Of a DNA stretch of 64,000 bases, positions 46,501 to 60,100 are shown piece after piece. This DNA is from Daphnia pulex (taxonomy: Eukaryota > Arthropoda > Branchiopoda > Diplostraca > Daphniidae). The notes beneath the pieces were generated by a model. The model did no database searches and had not been told where the DNA came from. It worked only from the letters and a program-made list of their open reading frames with translations. A program made the translations under genes and the position numbers. The number at the start of each line of letters is the position of its first letter. Positions within the stretch are counted from its first letter, which is position 1. The stretch spans positions 7,502,001-7,566,000 of the forward strand of contig NC_060019.1 of NCBI RefSeq assembly GCF_021134715.1, in the 5' to 3' direction.

Positions 46501-49282
46501 ATAGCTGGCCTCGACTAGATATTCGTGTCTGTCTGTATAGGCTGTAGTTTGACTGCATAGAGGCACTCACGTTGTGAGATCCGGAAACGATTTTGTTGTT
46601 ATTTTTGCGCAGCAGCAAAGGCAATCACGGCAGATGTATCATTGTCGGCTATCCCAAGACTTGAAACAATTAAGCGCATTTCGGCTGAGATGAGAAAGGG
46701 ACGCGAACCTCATCTCCTTTTGACTGTGTACTCATCTCCAGGACGTCACTTTTGCACTCTGTTGAGTTGCATAAGAACTTTTGAAGAAGCAGAGACTCCC
46801 TCTAGACATGTATATAATGTAAGAAGAGGGCCGGGCGAGAGTCTGCTGCTGAGAGAGCAGCGTTATATTGCAAAAGAAGAAAGAGTCGAGAAGAGAGTTT
46901 GGCCCGGAGCAGCGCATCACACAGGCTTGGCAGCCAAAGCTCTGTCGTTTGCTTGCTGAGAAAACAATCGATGTTTTAATTAGTGTCTTTATAGCTTCTT
47001 CCCTCCTCTTATACAGCTGAGATATATTATATAGGCTTTGCCTTGCTGGGCCAGCGCAGCCATCTGCTCTTGTCCTGAAATTCCCTTTTTCAGTCTCCCG
47101 ACTCTCTTATATTATTCGCAAGCGGAAGACGAATAAGTGGTAGACTCTCAAGGAAAAATCCAGTCGGCGTTATATTATCTATAGTATGTGCCCTGAATTA
47201 AACATGATTAAGACCCTATATTATGCGTGTGTGCGGTGGTATATACAGAGCAACACCGAGCAAGCGCGATAGAGCTTATACATGTTCTTCTTTGGCTATT
47301 TGGTGAGATGCGCTTGTTAGTATTCCGACGGGGAACGTCTATTATTCTATATATAGCTCGTATAAAGCGCCACATCAGTTAATTAACTCGATTTGGGTCG
47401 TTATTGCTTTTCTTTCGTATAGGCCCTTGACATGTTTTTATTATAGAGATCACGTATATATAATCGCGCCGGATGGATCCTTGTTGAATCTGAATCCAAG
47501 AATTTTTTTATCAAAGTTGATCACCACTTTGCCGAGCGCGGTCAACATTCCCATTTCCCAACGGTATTATTATTAGGTATTTCTTAATATTTTAAACAAT
47601 TGCCTGATTATATAGATCGATTCTGCCTTGCCATTAAATTATTTCGCCGTGAATCAGCTGATGACTTATTATTGCGCGCCTTTTTTTTAAATTTAAATCT
47701 CATTTTCTTAGCGCGCGTTTATAATAGGCGCAATCAATCCCGCAGGATTATATTGTTGCGAGGCCATCGTCCATCAACTTTTTCGTTATTTCTCCCCCTC
47801 CTTTTGTTGGCGGTGTGTTATAAGCCAATAATATAAGACGCGGGCGCGGCTAGCGCTATATAAACTGGTGCGGGGGCTTTGTGGCTTCTATTTTCTTTCC
47901 TTTTCTTTTTTTTTTTTGAGATTCGTACCCCATCATTCACAACTAATTAATGACTTTGGACCCTGATTTGATGCTTGTCGACGTAGTAAGTCTAATACTA
48001 GACCATTACCATCGCGCCTAATGAGGCTGGGCTGCTGCTGGTCGAAACGTCAAAACTACTAATCGACACAAGACTTCCTGCTGCTCCTACTGCTGGCCGC
48101 CGCCTCCGCTGGATAGACATGTATAGACGTTAAGTATAGACGCAAGAGTCATCCGCTCTAGGCTGTGTGTACATCGTCAACATATAATATTATAAACCCC
48201 CCCAAAACGTTTGCATCGACTTTGGGCTGTTTTCCAATGAAAATACAAGAGCAGCAGAGTCCGGCCTCCAGCAGGTTACACATTATTCGGTTATATTTGG
48301 GCGGGGAATTGTGGCAAAGCGAAATCCCGTTTCCGACGGGCGACCGAGTCTGACGACAATATTGGGAAATCGGTTCCGGGGCATCCCACAGCACATACAC
48401 ACAGGCGACGTTGTCGGTTGTTGCTATCGGATGTTTCTCTATTGCTCCGCGCTCTAGACTACGCCCGCTACACACTCTACTATATATATTTAGCCTATAG
48501 GCAACTGTGCGCAATATATCTAGGCAGTCTCTGTCCGTCCTGCTCGGCACGATCGATTGGGAAACATCAAAGAGGTGGTGCCCCCCGTTGGCCAAAACTT
48601 TCGTCACTCGTGAGGGACGCGAAACTTTTTACTTTTTCAACTTTTAAATTCTTTGAATTTCGCGCCGAATTTCAAACTTTGCCCACTTGAAAAATACAAA
48701 AACAGCCAATCAAAATTCGTTAAACAATATGCACAAAGGAATAAAAAAATCTCGTACTATATTATATAATCTTATAGGCTTTAGTGCGAGTGTAATAGAC
48801 TCAATAATCCCATTGAAAAAAGAAGATTAAATCGTCTCTGCTGCTGTGCTTGTTTCTTTAATTTGCCTCATTAATTGCGGATAGTTGGCACTGGATAGCG
48901 ATGGATAAATTGGCCGCTGGCTTTTTTTCTCTTATCTCCCATTTCTTTTCCTTAATGAACTGGGCCTCGATTTATATAAAAGCGATTCGCTTATAGTCTA
49001 AACACACGTTATGTCGATGCTGCTGGCCCTTGTGTGTGTTTGTCCCCATCGGTTCTGCACACTTGACAACATGCGGTGCAATCCGCTGGATTTCTTTTTG
49101 ATTTTTTTCTTCTATTCGTGCGGACGCTGGATGCTGAGGGGGCCGAATCAGATAATTAAAGCGACGTGTCCGTGAATCAAGTCGATGTCGAGAAATAAAA
49201 AGAAGAAAAGAAGAGAAATAAACGAAAGCGGCGAGCGCGTGAGACACGACAGTTGAGCCAATTGACATTTTCAATCCGGACT

Positions 49283-49296
49283 CCCCCCCCCCCCCC
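49283..49296 (+). repeat. Poly(C) run, 14 nt
   Basis: Uninterrupted C run, followed by one A and three more C. Confidence 0.9.
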
Positions 49297-51194
49297 ACCC
49301 AATTCCCGCCGGAGTTGAAGTCTCTCTCTTGTTAAATTCTTTTGACGCAAGAGCAGCACTTTAGCCAGATCCATACTGCTGTCTATAAATGTGCGCTGCT
49401 GCTGTATATAACACTCTGCTCTTTACACACGTAGTAGACACGATGAACGGGGGGCCATCACGTCGCACCGGAATGGCAAAACAAGCGAAACGAAAGAGAA
49501 CGTCAAAAGAATATATCCAGCCGCGGAACAATGGGCGAAGGGGGGATTTTTGAGTGAATAATATAAAAGGGGCGTGTGCAGCAGCAAAGGAAGACGAAAG
49601 TTCACACGCTGTTTTATGAATGAAATTCCCGGGAGGAGTGACGCAAGACTCCTTTTCACTTTCTCCATGTTCAGCATACATGTAAGAGCTAGAGAGATGA
49701 AAGAGCGTCTTCTTTTGACCATTTCGTAACACACGGACGGACTCGACTATTACCGTACCTCACAGGAGAGATGTTCTCCGCTCTGCCCGTCTGCCCTAGT
49801 GATTGTATTCAGGAATATCCAAGAGTGAGGAGACTTTTCTCCGCTGTGTTTCCGTTCAGATGAATATCGTGAAAGCCAGCAACTGCTGGACATGACTGTG
49901 CTTGGTGTGCTCCATTCAAAATGGCAAAGGGCATATTATTATCTATTCTACTATGCTGCTGGGTAAAAGGTAAGAAGTCACCGGCGTGATATCGAGACGT
50001 CACCGGTAAGCCGTGCGCAATTCACGCCAATGCTCCCGTGACGCAGATCCTATAGAATTTGTATATATTGCATCAGTTAACGTGGGTGATGCGCATTGCT
50101 GTGAAATGTCAAGTGTGTGCAGTGGCGTGCGATCGGCCTTGGCCTTTATAAACTCCAGCACGTTATATAGTTGCGCTGGTGCAAATCAGATAAATTTATA
50201 AGACAACCAGACAATTTGAGAAGAAAAAAGGAAAATGAAGATTCTCAAGAGGAATTTCGTATTTTGGTTGAATGGGCGGGGAAATGAGGGCAGTAGGTTC
50301 CCAGAAGAACGGACAAGTATAGCCTATATACTCTCTCTCCGGTGTATTAAAAAGAACAAGTTTGGGGTATGTGCTCTGTGTGTGTATATACAACGCAGTT
50401 GCGGGTTTGTACGGATAACGCAGAGGATGCGGCGGCTCTGCTCCTCTCATTCAATCCATCGGAGAGAGCCCCTTTGAGAGCTATAGTAACAAGAACAACA
50501 AGCTAACAATCTAATAGGCCTAAATATAGAGAAAAACATGGGGAGGAAATAACAAGATGACAAGAGCTAAATAAAATGTCTGCCATATACAACACACAGC
50601 AGCGCGCACAGCAGCAGCAGCAGGGCCAGTTGTGTCTAGTAAATATCGCAGTGAACCGACGGCGGATGAACGTGTATAGCGCCTATATAGCTCTATATAG
50701 GCTAGACAAGTCCCACAAAGCCGATCTAAAGCCTATTGATTCAAGCGATCCTTTTCGGCCGATTGGATTGCCCATAATGAGGGCGAGAGTATAAAACGAG
50801 GGAAATTGAAGCCGAGGGACATCTATCTATCTATCTGGTGTACAGTATATACGTAGAACGTGTGTATAGTGCGAATGCCAGCGGGGATTGCCCTAATAAG
50901 TCTAATGCTGTCACAGCAGAGAATCAGCGCAAATGCGTGCTGTAAACTCAGATGCGCGTCGTCTCGTCTTTCTCTTATATTCTCTCCCCTGTAATATTAT
51001 ATAGGGCGCGCAGATCCGATTGTTTTTTCCTTTGAATAATGACTATCTATACGATTCTTTTTTATTACATCTTATTCCAGGCTCAATTGTTTATTTGGGT
51101 TCTTTTTTATTCATTTTTCGACTAGTTGGATTATTCGCTCAACTCTAATTTCGCCGTGTTGCGTCTAAATAATCTTTTTGGATGTGGTGGTGGT

Positions 51195-51205
51195 GGGGGG
51201 GGGGG
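51195..51205 (+). repeat. Poly(G) run, 11 nt
   Basis: Uninterrupted G run preceded by GGTGGTGGT. Confidence 0.9.
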
Positions 51206-54168
51206 TAAATAGTCCGTGCTGAGATTTCATTTTATCGCTGCGTTGCGTGAATGTAAAAGGGGGGAGGGGAAGAAGAAAAGAAAAGATAAAGGCAGCGAGT
51301 CTCTGCCCACGCCATCGACGTCATCGTCTAAAAAAGCAAAAAGGCAAAAAGGCAAAAGGCAAGGCGAGCGCGGTCGATCCCGGATCGATCCTTAATTGTG
51401 ATCACAATAATATGGCGTCGTGATAAAGGCTGGAGAAGAAGAACTGCTACTCACGGGAATCTACATACAAGACGACGCTCCGTGTTTTAACTCTAACCGG
51501 CGCGATATGATGGGAAAAAAACCCCAAACAAAAATGCCTTTCATTTCTTCTTGTGCGTCGAAATAATCAGCGCTCCTACTTGTGGCGAACATCTTTTAGA
51601 AAACTCAAAATCTGACGAGTCTATATAGCGCGCCCCCGCCGGTTATCGTTAATGCTGTCCGCGTTCCGTCGACTTCAGGATTCTTTTATTATTTTGTTTT
51701 GTTTTGTATTTTTCTTGTGTTTGTTGCGACTGGTGTAGCAGCCACTTGAGCACGCAGTATAGCGCAGACCACTTTATGGGAGCGCTATCGGAGCGCAAGG
51801 ATCTATGTACTATGTGATAGGGACTCTGGGTAGGCAATAGGTTGTGCTTTGCTCTGATAAAATGGCAACAACAACGCACAATAGCACGCCCACAGGAGCT
51901 TTTCAAAAAATCCGCCAAGAAAAATTCAGAGAGAAAAGAAAACGCGAGCGAAAATAAATTTCAAAAAGAACAAGTGACCGCGCGCTTCAAGGCGTGACGC
52001 AGTTCGATCCTGCCGATACCTATACAAATACCAAATATATATGTGTATCTGCGTGTTTAGATAGTTTGTTTCGTTCATCACGCTCCCTATCTCTCCACCC
52101 TAATATCACATCGCAGTAGGAAACAAAAGAATGAAGAGGTATCCAGCAGACGGGAATAATGTGACAAACAGTAGTGCTGGCGCGTCGGGCGGCTATATAG
52201 ATTGTCCGCGCATAAATGATTCAAGATCTCACTTAGTCCAGTCACGCTCTCACACACAACGCTCTAAGTGCTGCTGCTGGATCCTGGATTCTCCAACGCT
52301 CCATCCGAGAGTGAAACTGGAAGAAGAAAAATGTTAAAAAAAAAGAGCAGCAGCAAATAAATGAATAGGATGTGGATTCTGCAAACTTGGGAGTTTCACG
52401 CTTCCCGCTCTCTTTCTCTCTCCCGCGTCATTGAAAAAAAAAACAAAAAAAGAACGAGAATAAAATTTCAAATAAAAAAAGAAAAGTCGCAATCAGAGTG
52501 TTGGACTGTGTGTTGTGTTGACGGAGAGAGAGAGAGAAAATAAAACAAAAAGTTGCGCTATTCGACTGTCTAAGTCAATCTATGCGTGTCCCATGTATAT
52601 ATGTGTACAGTATATGCGGAATGGCGGTGAATTTCATTTGCAAGTTGGCGATTGCGTGACGTCGTTTTTTTTATATGTGTATATTCTCCGGATGCGGTGA
52701 AATGTGACTCTATCCAATCGAAACCGGGGAATTGGGATTTAAAACAGCGCAACTGCCGCTCCTTGGGCTGTGATGTGCCCCCCGTATTACTCTCAAATGT
52801 ACTTCAAAGATCAACATCTTGAATATAACAAAAGCAGTGTGAGTGTGCGTGTGCTGCTGTGAAAGCTGGACGAATGGATATTCAATCTATTTATTTCCGG
52901 GCCAATAAGACGAATGGGATAATAGTGTGGGCTGAAATCATTAAGTCTTGGTAGACTGACAATCACCGCCGATATGATTCCGATTTCATTTCCTATTATC
53001 GAAATTGGACTGGCAATCGAATCCGCTCTGGAAAGATGACTGTTGCTGGGCGACTGTTTCTCTTGTAATAAAAATGAGTTGTTTGATAACCCGGTTATGC
53101 TGATCCCAGCAGGTTATATATGATATAACATGTTTTTTTTTTTTGTTTCGGTATTATCTCTCGCCGATCGATTATTCTCAAAAAAATTTAGTTCGGCCGT
53201 TGGTAACAGAATCGCGACAATGAATTTTGCGTTCGGGTGCCAAAAAGTCTCGGCCAGCACTCTCGACCAGTTGGGTTGGCGATCAGGTTCGTCGGCCTTC
53301 AGCTTCCGTCATCGCCCGTCTATAGTTTAGTCATTTGATAGGATCCGATAGGTAAAAGGGCGGATATTTGACCCTTTTGAAAAAGGGAAAGGCCGGCCAT
53401 CGTACCTCTCGCTAGCCCTTCAAACCTATGACTGTGTCCCATGCAGCCCGCTGCTGCTGGAATATCAAAGTTCAAACGATGCCATCATCCCGAAGAGAAA
53501 GAAGATGACCGCAACTCAAGAGAAGAGTGGAAAAACTGGAATGTCGCCCTGAGCTGGGCTTTTGGGCTTTTTGGGCTTGCCAAGTTTCTCTCTGCCAAGT
53601 TGGAATTCATTTTCTCCCCCATAATAATAATAACCCAGGTTGTGCTGGCCAGTAGCCTCGTAAACTCAACGAGACTCCGTTTGTGTGTGTAGCGTGTAGC
53701 CTATAGAGAAAAGAAGCAAAGAATAGGGAACGGTGGTTTACGACACATTCGTAATCAGTTCTTTTGATAAATTTAATTCCTTCTGGCCGTCTCTCTCTCT
53801 TCTCGGGATATAAAAGACGGGCAAAGATATATATCGCTTGCCTTCCCTTTTTTTTTTATTCCACGCTTTGTGATTTTGGATCGGATTCACGGACCTATAC
53901 AATTCCGGGCGCGAGTCATTCGTCCCGATATTATTCCAAACTGCCCGGCCCTTTTTGGCTTTTTCTTTTTATACTACTGGCGCTCTCTCACGGACCCTCT
54001 ATACTATTATAGTATCTATTCTCTATATGTTAGATAACACTGGGTCATGCAGTCCTATAGATACGCCAGAGTTATGTAATCATATTATTAAATTCCTTTT
54101 TTCATTCTTTGTTTGACAAACGATAGATTCTTTTGGACTGGCTGGATCCGCTGCTGGATTGAACCAGA

Positions 54169-57100
54169 ATGGCAGAGAATGCGGAATCAACGGGCAAAGG
54201 ATTGGCCAGCGTTTCATCGTTGGCCAGCCAGAATCCCGTCAATTACAGCAGCGCCACTGCCCGTCCGTCTCAATTGGCCGCCGTGGCCGAAGGCTCATCG
54301 GGCCGCACTTCGACTTGTTCGACGCCAGCAGCAGCGGCATCAGGAACCGTGTCAGGTATGAAATCGACGGTGGGATCCAGCAGCGGCGCAACGGCGGGTG
54401 CCAGCAGCACTGCTGGACTGACGGCGGCCACTTCTGCAGCCTCTTCCTCCTCCTTCTGCTCCTCCTCTTCCATCGTGGGGTCGAGCACCCTGGCCAGCAG
54501 CAGCGTCCCTAGCGGCGGTGTGGGTACTAGCAACAACCCCACCACCACCTCCACCAGCACCTCCGCCACAGGAGCGGCGGCCAACCCGTCGACTGCTGCG
54601 TGTTGCCCGAGTCCGCCGCAGCTCTCAGTTGCGGCGGCGACTTCTAAAGGCAAAGGCGCCAGTGCCACTCCTTCCAGTAGTGGCGAGCAGAGCAACCGAG
54701 CGGCAGCTGGATCACCTTCGGTAGTGCCCGTGACAACAGGAGCAGCAGTAACAGCAGCAACAGCAGCAGCAGCCACACCGTCGACTCATCCGGCCGTGGG
54801 AACGCTGAGACAGCAGTCGCATCCGCATCAGCATCCGACATCTTCGCCGCCGTCGTATTCGTGGGTGCAGAGTCACCAGCGTCCGTCGGCCAGTGCCGCC
54901 GGGGGATTGTCGTACCCGCTGGACGAGCCGGATCAGAACATCGAAGGGGCCGGCTACAACTGGTCGGCCAGGAATCAGGCCACTTGGAGCGGGCCGGTGC
55001 CTCATCTGGTCCGTCGGGTCAGCACCAGTGGGACGGGCGGAGTCGGCGGATGCACCCGGTATGGTAGTCTCAATCGGCGCAGTGGTAACAACAGGAGCCA
55101 ATTGCAGCAGCCGTCCAGCAGTCTGCGACTCGTCAACGGCGGATTGGCTGGTGGCCCGGCGGCCAACGGCTACCCGTCGTCCGAGGAGGAACTGAGGAGT
55201 CCGCGCCACCGACGGCCACATCCGCACCAGCAGCACCCGCTCCTGGGCTATGGTCTGAACAGCGGGCGCAGCGATGACCTGGGCAGCAACGCCTATTACG
55301 GCGGCGGCGGATCCGGCAGCTGCGGAGGCGTTTCCGGCGGCTACTCTTACGGCGGAGTCGGCACCTGCTGCTCCGATTCTTTAGTGACGGCCCTAGAGGA
55401 CGAAGCCTCGACTTCTTCGTTCGTGCCCGACTACCTGGTGGCCGGCGCCGACGACATGAATTTTATCAACAATAAAGAAATGAGTGCCGGGGGCGGCGGA
55501 GGAGGTGGTGGCGGCGGAGTGGGCGGGTGCGGAAGTGCGGCCGGAAGTTTTGCCGCCGGAGGTGGAAGAGTTCATTTCAGCAACAGTGCCGGCGGCGGAG
55601 ACGACGTCAGCCTGTACGGGACGCCAAAGGAGGAGGCCGGACCGGGACCCGGGCCGGCCAACATGGGCGGCGAGCCCAAGCCGTCGTTCATCCGCAACCA
55701 GCTTCAAGCCCTCTTCCAGCCGACGGACAACAAGCTGGCCATGAAGCTCTTCGGCAGCAAGAAAGCTCTCATGAAGGAGCGCATCCGACAGAAGGCGGCC
55801 GGACACTGGATCATCCATCCGTGCTCCAATTTCCGGTAAGAGAAATTCGATGGATGTAACCAAAAAAACTAACAAACAAATTCCCGATATTTAACGATCA
55901 GCTGTACTGGGAAAGTCCGATGAATAATCAAAGATATTGGCAAATCAATTATTGAAAACGGATTGCATGACCACCGTAGGTATCCAGCATCGCGGCCAGG
56001 CAATGGCAAAGTTGGCCCGGTATAATGAATCATGCGGGGAATATATACTTGAGCGCCGGAACGCACATTGGCTGTCGTCGTCCCCCCTAGATATAATATC
56101 CAAGTTACTTGGTTCTCTCTGATTGTTTAACTAGGACGTTATAAGGACATACAGCTGGAGCGGGGGTTGGCTGTCCAAGTTATAGATGTGAGAAAGTCTA
56201 GGCAGGATTCTGAATTTCTGACTGGTTATTCTATATGGGATAGAAATGCTGGGCGCAAAAAGAGAAAAGACTGACAATCAATAAAGAGAGTCGGCGGATA
56301 AGAAAAACAAAAAAGAAAACTTGTTATTATTTTTTTAGATTCGAAAGTTTCGTCTTTGCGGAATAATTTTCAAACTTTTGTGTCACAATGTCTGACGTAG
56401 TCGAATATACTCGAAGCTCTAGGGCGGGGTGGATGATTAGACATCAACTTTGAGTTTATTCCGATTTGTCGAGCTCAGGATCGTATATCGGTAATGTAAC
56501 TGGATAATTTAACATTCCGGCGGAAGCCAATGGATGGATGGAAAAAGAACAGCCAATCTGTCTATCGCCTCCCCCGCATTATTGCAGCCGTGTAGGAATA
56601 TTTACATAGATGATGGGCGGGAAAATGAAAAAAAGAAATCGGGAGCGATATGTCACAAAGCTGAGCTTTGTCACACTGTGGCACTTTTGCCCGGCGTGTA
56701 TTAAAAATTTAGAAATTACATTTCGGCGTTAACGCCAGAAAGTTGGGCGGCTGCACGAAAAATTTTGATCTTCTCCATATTACGTTGATGGGGTCACTCG
56801 TGAAACAGAGAACCTTCTGTCCGACTTGAACAGCAGATGACTTGAAATGCGATCTGATGCTGTTCCCGCCATATGTATAGGACGAAGGTGGCGGGGTCCG
56901 CTGGAAACCGTTTCGAAAGTTCGAAGTTGATACAACCGGCGCTTGATCTCGTCATTTCTTTGATGGTGTGTGTGCTGTGTGATGGGCTTGTATAAGCGTC
57001 GATGAGAGAATAAAAGAGAGAGGTGTGTGCGTTGGATATTTACTCGTCGAGGGGAATTCGGAAGAGTTAAACGGGTATACACAGCACCCAGGAAAAAAAG

Positions 57101-60100
57101 AAAAAGGGAAAGATGAGGACGAGCTGGATGGACGTTGTCATCAATATGCCAGAAGCGGCGTCGGCGTCTTAAAGTTGGTTTAATGACGACGGCACCGGCG
57201 GCAGTTTTTTGACGCGCTTACTTTCTGACACGCAAGCACAAGCAAAAGTTACACTCCTACTACTACCTACGTACTACTAGACACTACACAAAAGTCAACC
57301 ATTGATCCCATTTGATCTGCCCCGCACGAAAGGGGAGATACCTTTTCTCTCCGTGTGTGTGTAACTGTGTATACATACACGACCAGCCAAAGAAGCTTCT
57401 TCTTCTTGTTGTCGGATGGCCAGCAGAGCCATCAAAGCGTCGATATCTAGTCAATAGAGACGCGATGTGTGTAACCCCCGCCCGTCCGACGTGAGAGACG
57501 TGATGACTGGCTGATGGCGCAACGCAAAAACAAAAACACAACTGGGCACGGTGGATAACATCAGCAGCACCAGAAAAGCCCCCCGATGACTGAAAATAGC
57601 TATTTCGACCCCAACAGTTTAGCCGCGGCGGTTCGAATCGAGATGAGATCAAAAACTTTTTTAGAACTTCTCTCGGGCTGCCTATAGCCGCCGGTGATGT
57701 TATACAATCGTTTGTTAGTTACTGGCTACACTATGTGGGCACTTTCTATTTTTTTTTGTGTTCGGGAAAAAAGTTGAATTCAACTCCCGTATATATAAAC
57801 AATGCGGAGGAGGAAAAAGCAGTCTCAGTTTGCGGAGGCAAAAAAATTCCTGGGTCTGGCTCCGGCGGTCGGGTGCACGGAGAAAACCCGCACTCTCGCC
57901 GGGATCCTATTTTTATAACTGGGCCATTTGATTTAGAGTACATCAAGTTGGTTGCGGACTGGTTACACACACGCCCTTGCACCGTGTTTATACACACAGC
58001 CACCGCCCATCATCGGCAAATTTTTTTGGGGGGGTTTCAGCATCTCTCACAAGTTCAGGATCTCGCACCTAACAGAAGCGAAAACACACGGGAGTGAAAG
58101 ATCAACAAGCCTGGATAGATAGTCTGTGCTGGCCGAAGCTTCACAAAGAAAAAACAAAGGGAATGACTTTTATGATTGCAATCCCCTTGACCCCCTTAAT
58201 CCTCATCTCTTATCATCTGGGTTATAGACACACAGCACTTATGTATGTACTACCTCTCTAGAGGCAGCAGTGTAGTAGTGTATATTTATAACTTTCTTGT
58301 TTGACGTAATTTCTAATCCGCCAATTTTTTTGGGTGGATTTGCTTGTTGGGTCTATATACCGCGACGGACATATTTCCCCCCAATAATCGGAAGGATGAA
58401 TTTTAGTTTTTTTTTTTTCTTTTCAATTCTTTTGGGCCATCAGCGAATCGTAAATCAAGATGAATTACGGAACTGATGGCATAAATAATGCCCTGTTTAT
58501 GTGTATTTTGTTGGCCTTCCGGCAAGTTTTCCGCTGACAAAGTCGGCCGTTATTTGCTCCGGCCAAAATATATAAGCCGCTTAAATATCCAAACCAAATG
58601 TTTGTAAGAAGAAGAAGAATACTTGAAGAAGAAAAGTAGACCCTATAGTCCCTCTATTATATATATAGTATATCCCCCCCGCTTGCCCATGCTGTGCATA
58701 ATAGCACATACTAGAAGTGGAGATCCGCTGTGTGTCCGGAAAGGAGCGATCCTCTCCCAATGTGAACGGCAATCGGGTTCGAGGAGAGGGGGGTGGGGAG
58801 GTAAAGATGGGTAAGATATTTGGATATGCGCTAGTCTCTATAGGAAAAGTTGGCCATTTCGAATGGAAAATCACATTCACTGCTGCTGCTGCTCGCTCGT
58901 AAATATGTCCTAGTCTCTCTTGGCCGCTTATTCTTCTCCGACCAACCGTGGAGCATCGGCTCCTCCCACTTTTATATTATCCCGCCCGTGCAATATCACC
59001 CCCTCCGTCCCTTCCTGCCAGCAACGACTCCCGACACGGGTCTTCGGGATATACCATGGAAGAATGCCCGCTCTCTTCTTTTTTTTTATGTACAGATATT
59101 TTTCACAGAACTATATACACACACGAGCTCGAATCCATATCCAGCTTTTCGACATCAAAATATATACGTCCGGAGGTATAACAGGAGGAAGACTGTGGCC
59201 AAAAAGCTCGGCTTGCCGATGGTGGCCGGATTAGATTGACATATCCGATAGGAATAAGGATAGAGCGGCGGCCAATGAGATGTACACAGGAATCTATTAC
59301 ATAACTAATGTCTAAGACTATAAGGTTTATAGTAAGGTTGGAAAAAAGTACGACTAGATATTTGCGGGACTATCGTTAAAAGCGGTGGGGGTCTATTCTT
59401 CTTCTTTACAGCTCTGTGTGTGGCGGTATTATACACCGTCGAGGATATATAGGGCCTCATATAACACTCCTACGCTGTCAAGCGAGTAATGCATCTAATC
59501 TATATAGATACATATACATATCGGGGACGGAGAAATAAGCAGCCATCCAGGGCGTGATGGGATAGTCAACCCCCTCTGAATTCTCCTGGTTGTTAGATAG
59601 ACTAAGATGTTTTGTTTTCAAAATTACATTGGTTAGATTGTTATATAGTAAGGAAACGTGAACTGAGTGGGCGGTATAATATATACAGAGATTAGTCATC
59701 TTGACTGGAATTTGAAGTTGAGAATTCCGGAGTTGGTCGTGCTATATTATATCCCGCCAACGGAAATGGAGGAAAAAAAGGATTTATTTTTTTATATTTT
59801 GTTCTTTTCATACAAGAAAGAAATCGTTGATCGTTTGTCAGTGCCCTATTTGTCGACGTGTATTGATACGTTGTTCCTCAATCAGATTCTCCTGCGGAGA
59901 CAGTTTCGATCCTTCGACTCGTATCTCCGCGCCCGTTCAACGTGTGTGGGAGGACGCGACTGCGTCTCTGCCAACAAATGACGCCGTGTCACCGCCGCAA
60001 TAATGGCCAGCAATTGAATTGAATCAATAGCGCTCGCGCAGGATCTTTTTTTTTTCCTTCCAAGCAATGGAGGTTCAAATAATCACAGCTGGAGAAACCT

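Larger units (their letters stand above)
37673..54126 (+). other. Long region without coding genes, possible HCN 5' intron
   Basis: About 16.5 kb in which I support no protein or RNA gene. Open frames up to about 150 codons occur (for example minus 48158-48607) but have no domain-like content. It is dense in short repeats, with a 14-C run at 49283-49296, an 11-G run at 51195-51205, GTAC/ACGT repeats at 40561-40580, ATCT repeats near 50821, and scattered CAG/CTG units. Confidence 0.45.

Noticed and set aside
48158..48607. 149-codon minus-strand ORF
   Set aside because: No recognisable motif and no splice-supported extension; consistent with chance in a 16-kb region of mixed composition.
51985..52020. 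AGTTCGATCCT motif like a tRNA B box
   Set aside because: No acceptor stem or anticodon arm fits upstream.
54270..55875. Several long minus-strand ORFs (up to 174 codons) opposite the HCN first coding exon
   Set aside because: They are shadows of the GC-rich, low-complexity sense exon; the sense frame of 556 codons runs into the conserved HCN domain and splices correctly.
57600..57660. GTTCGAATC motif like a tRNA B box
   Set aside because: No A box at the right spacing and no cloverleaf stems could be drawn.
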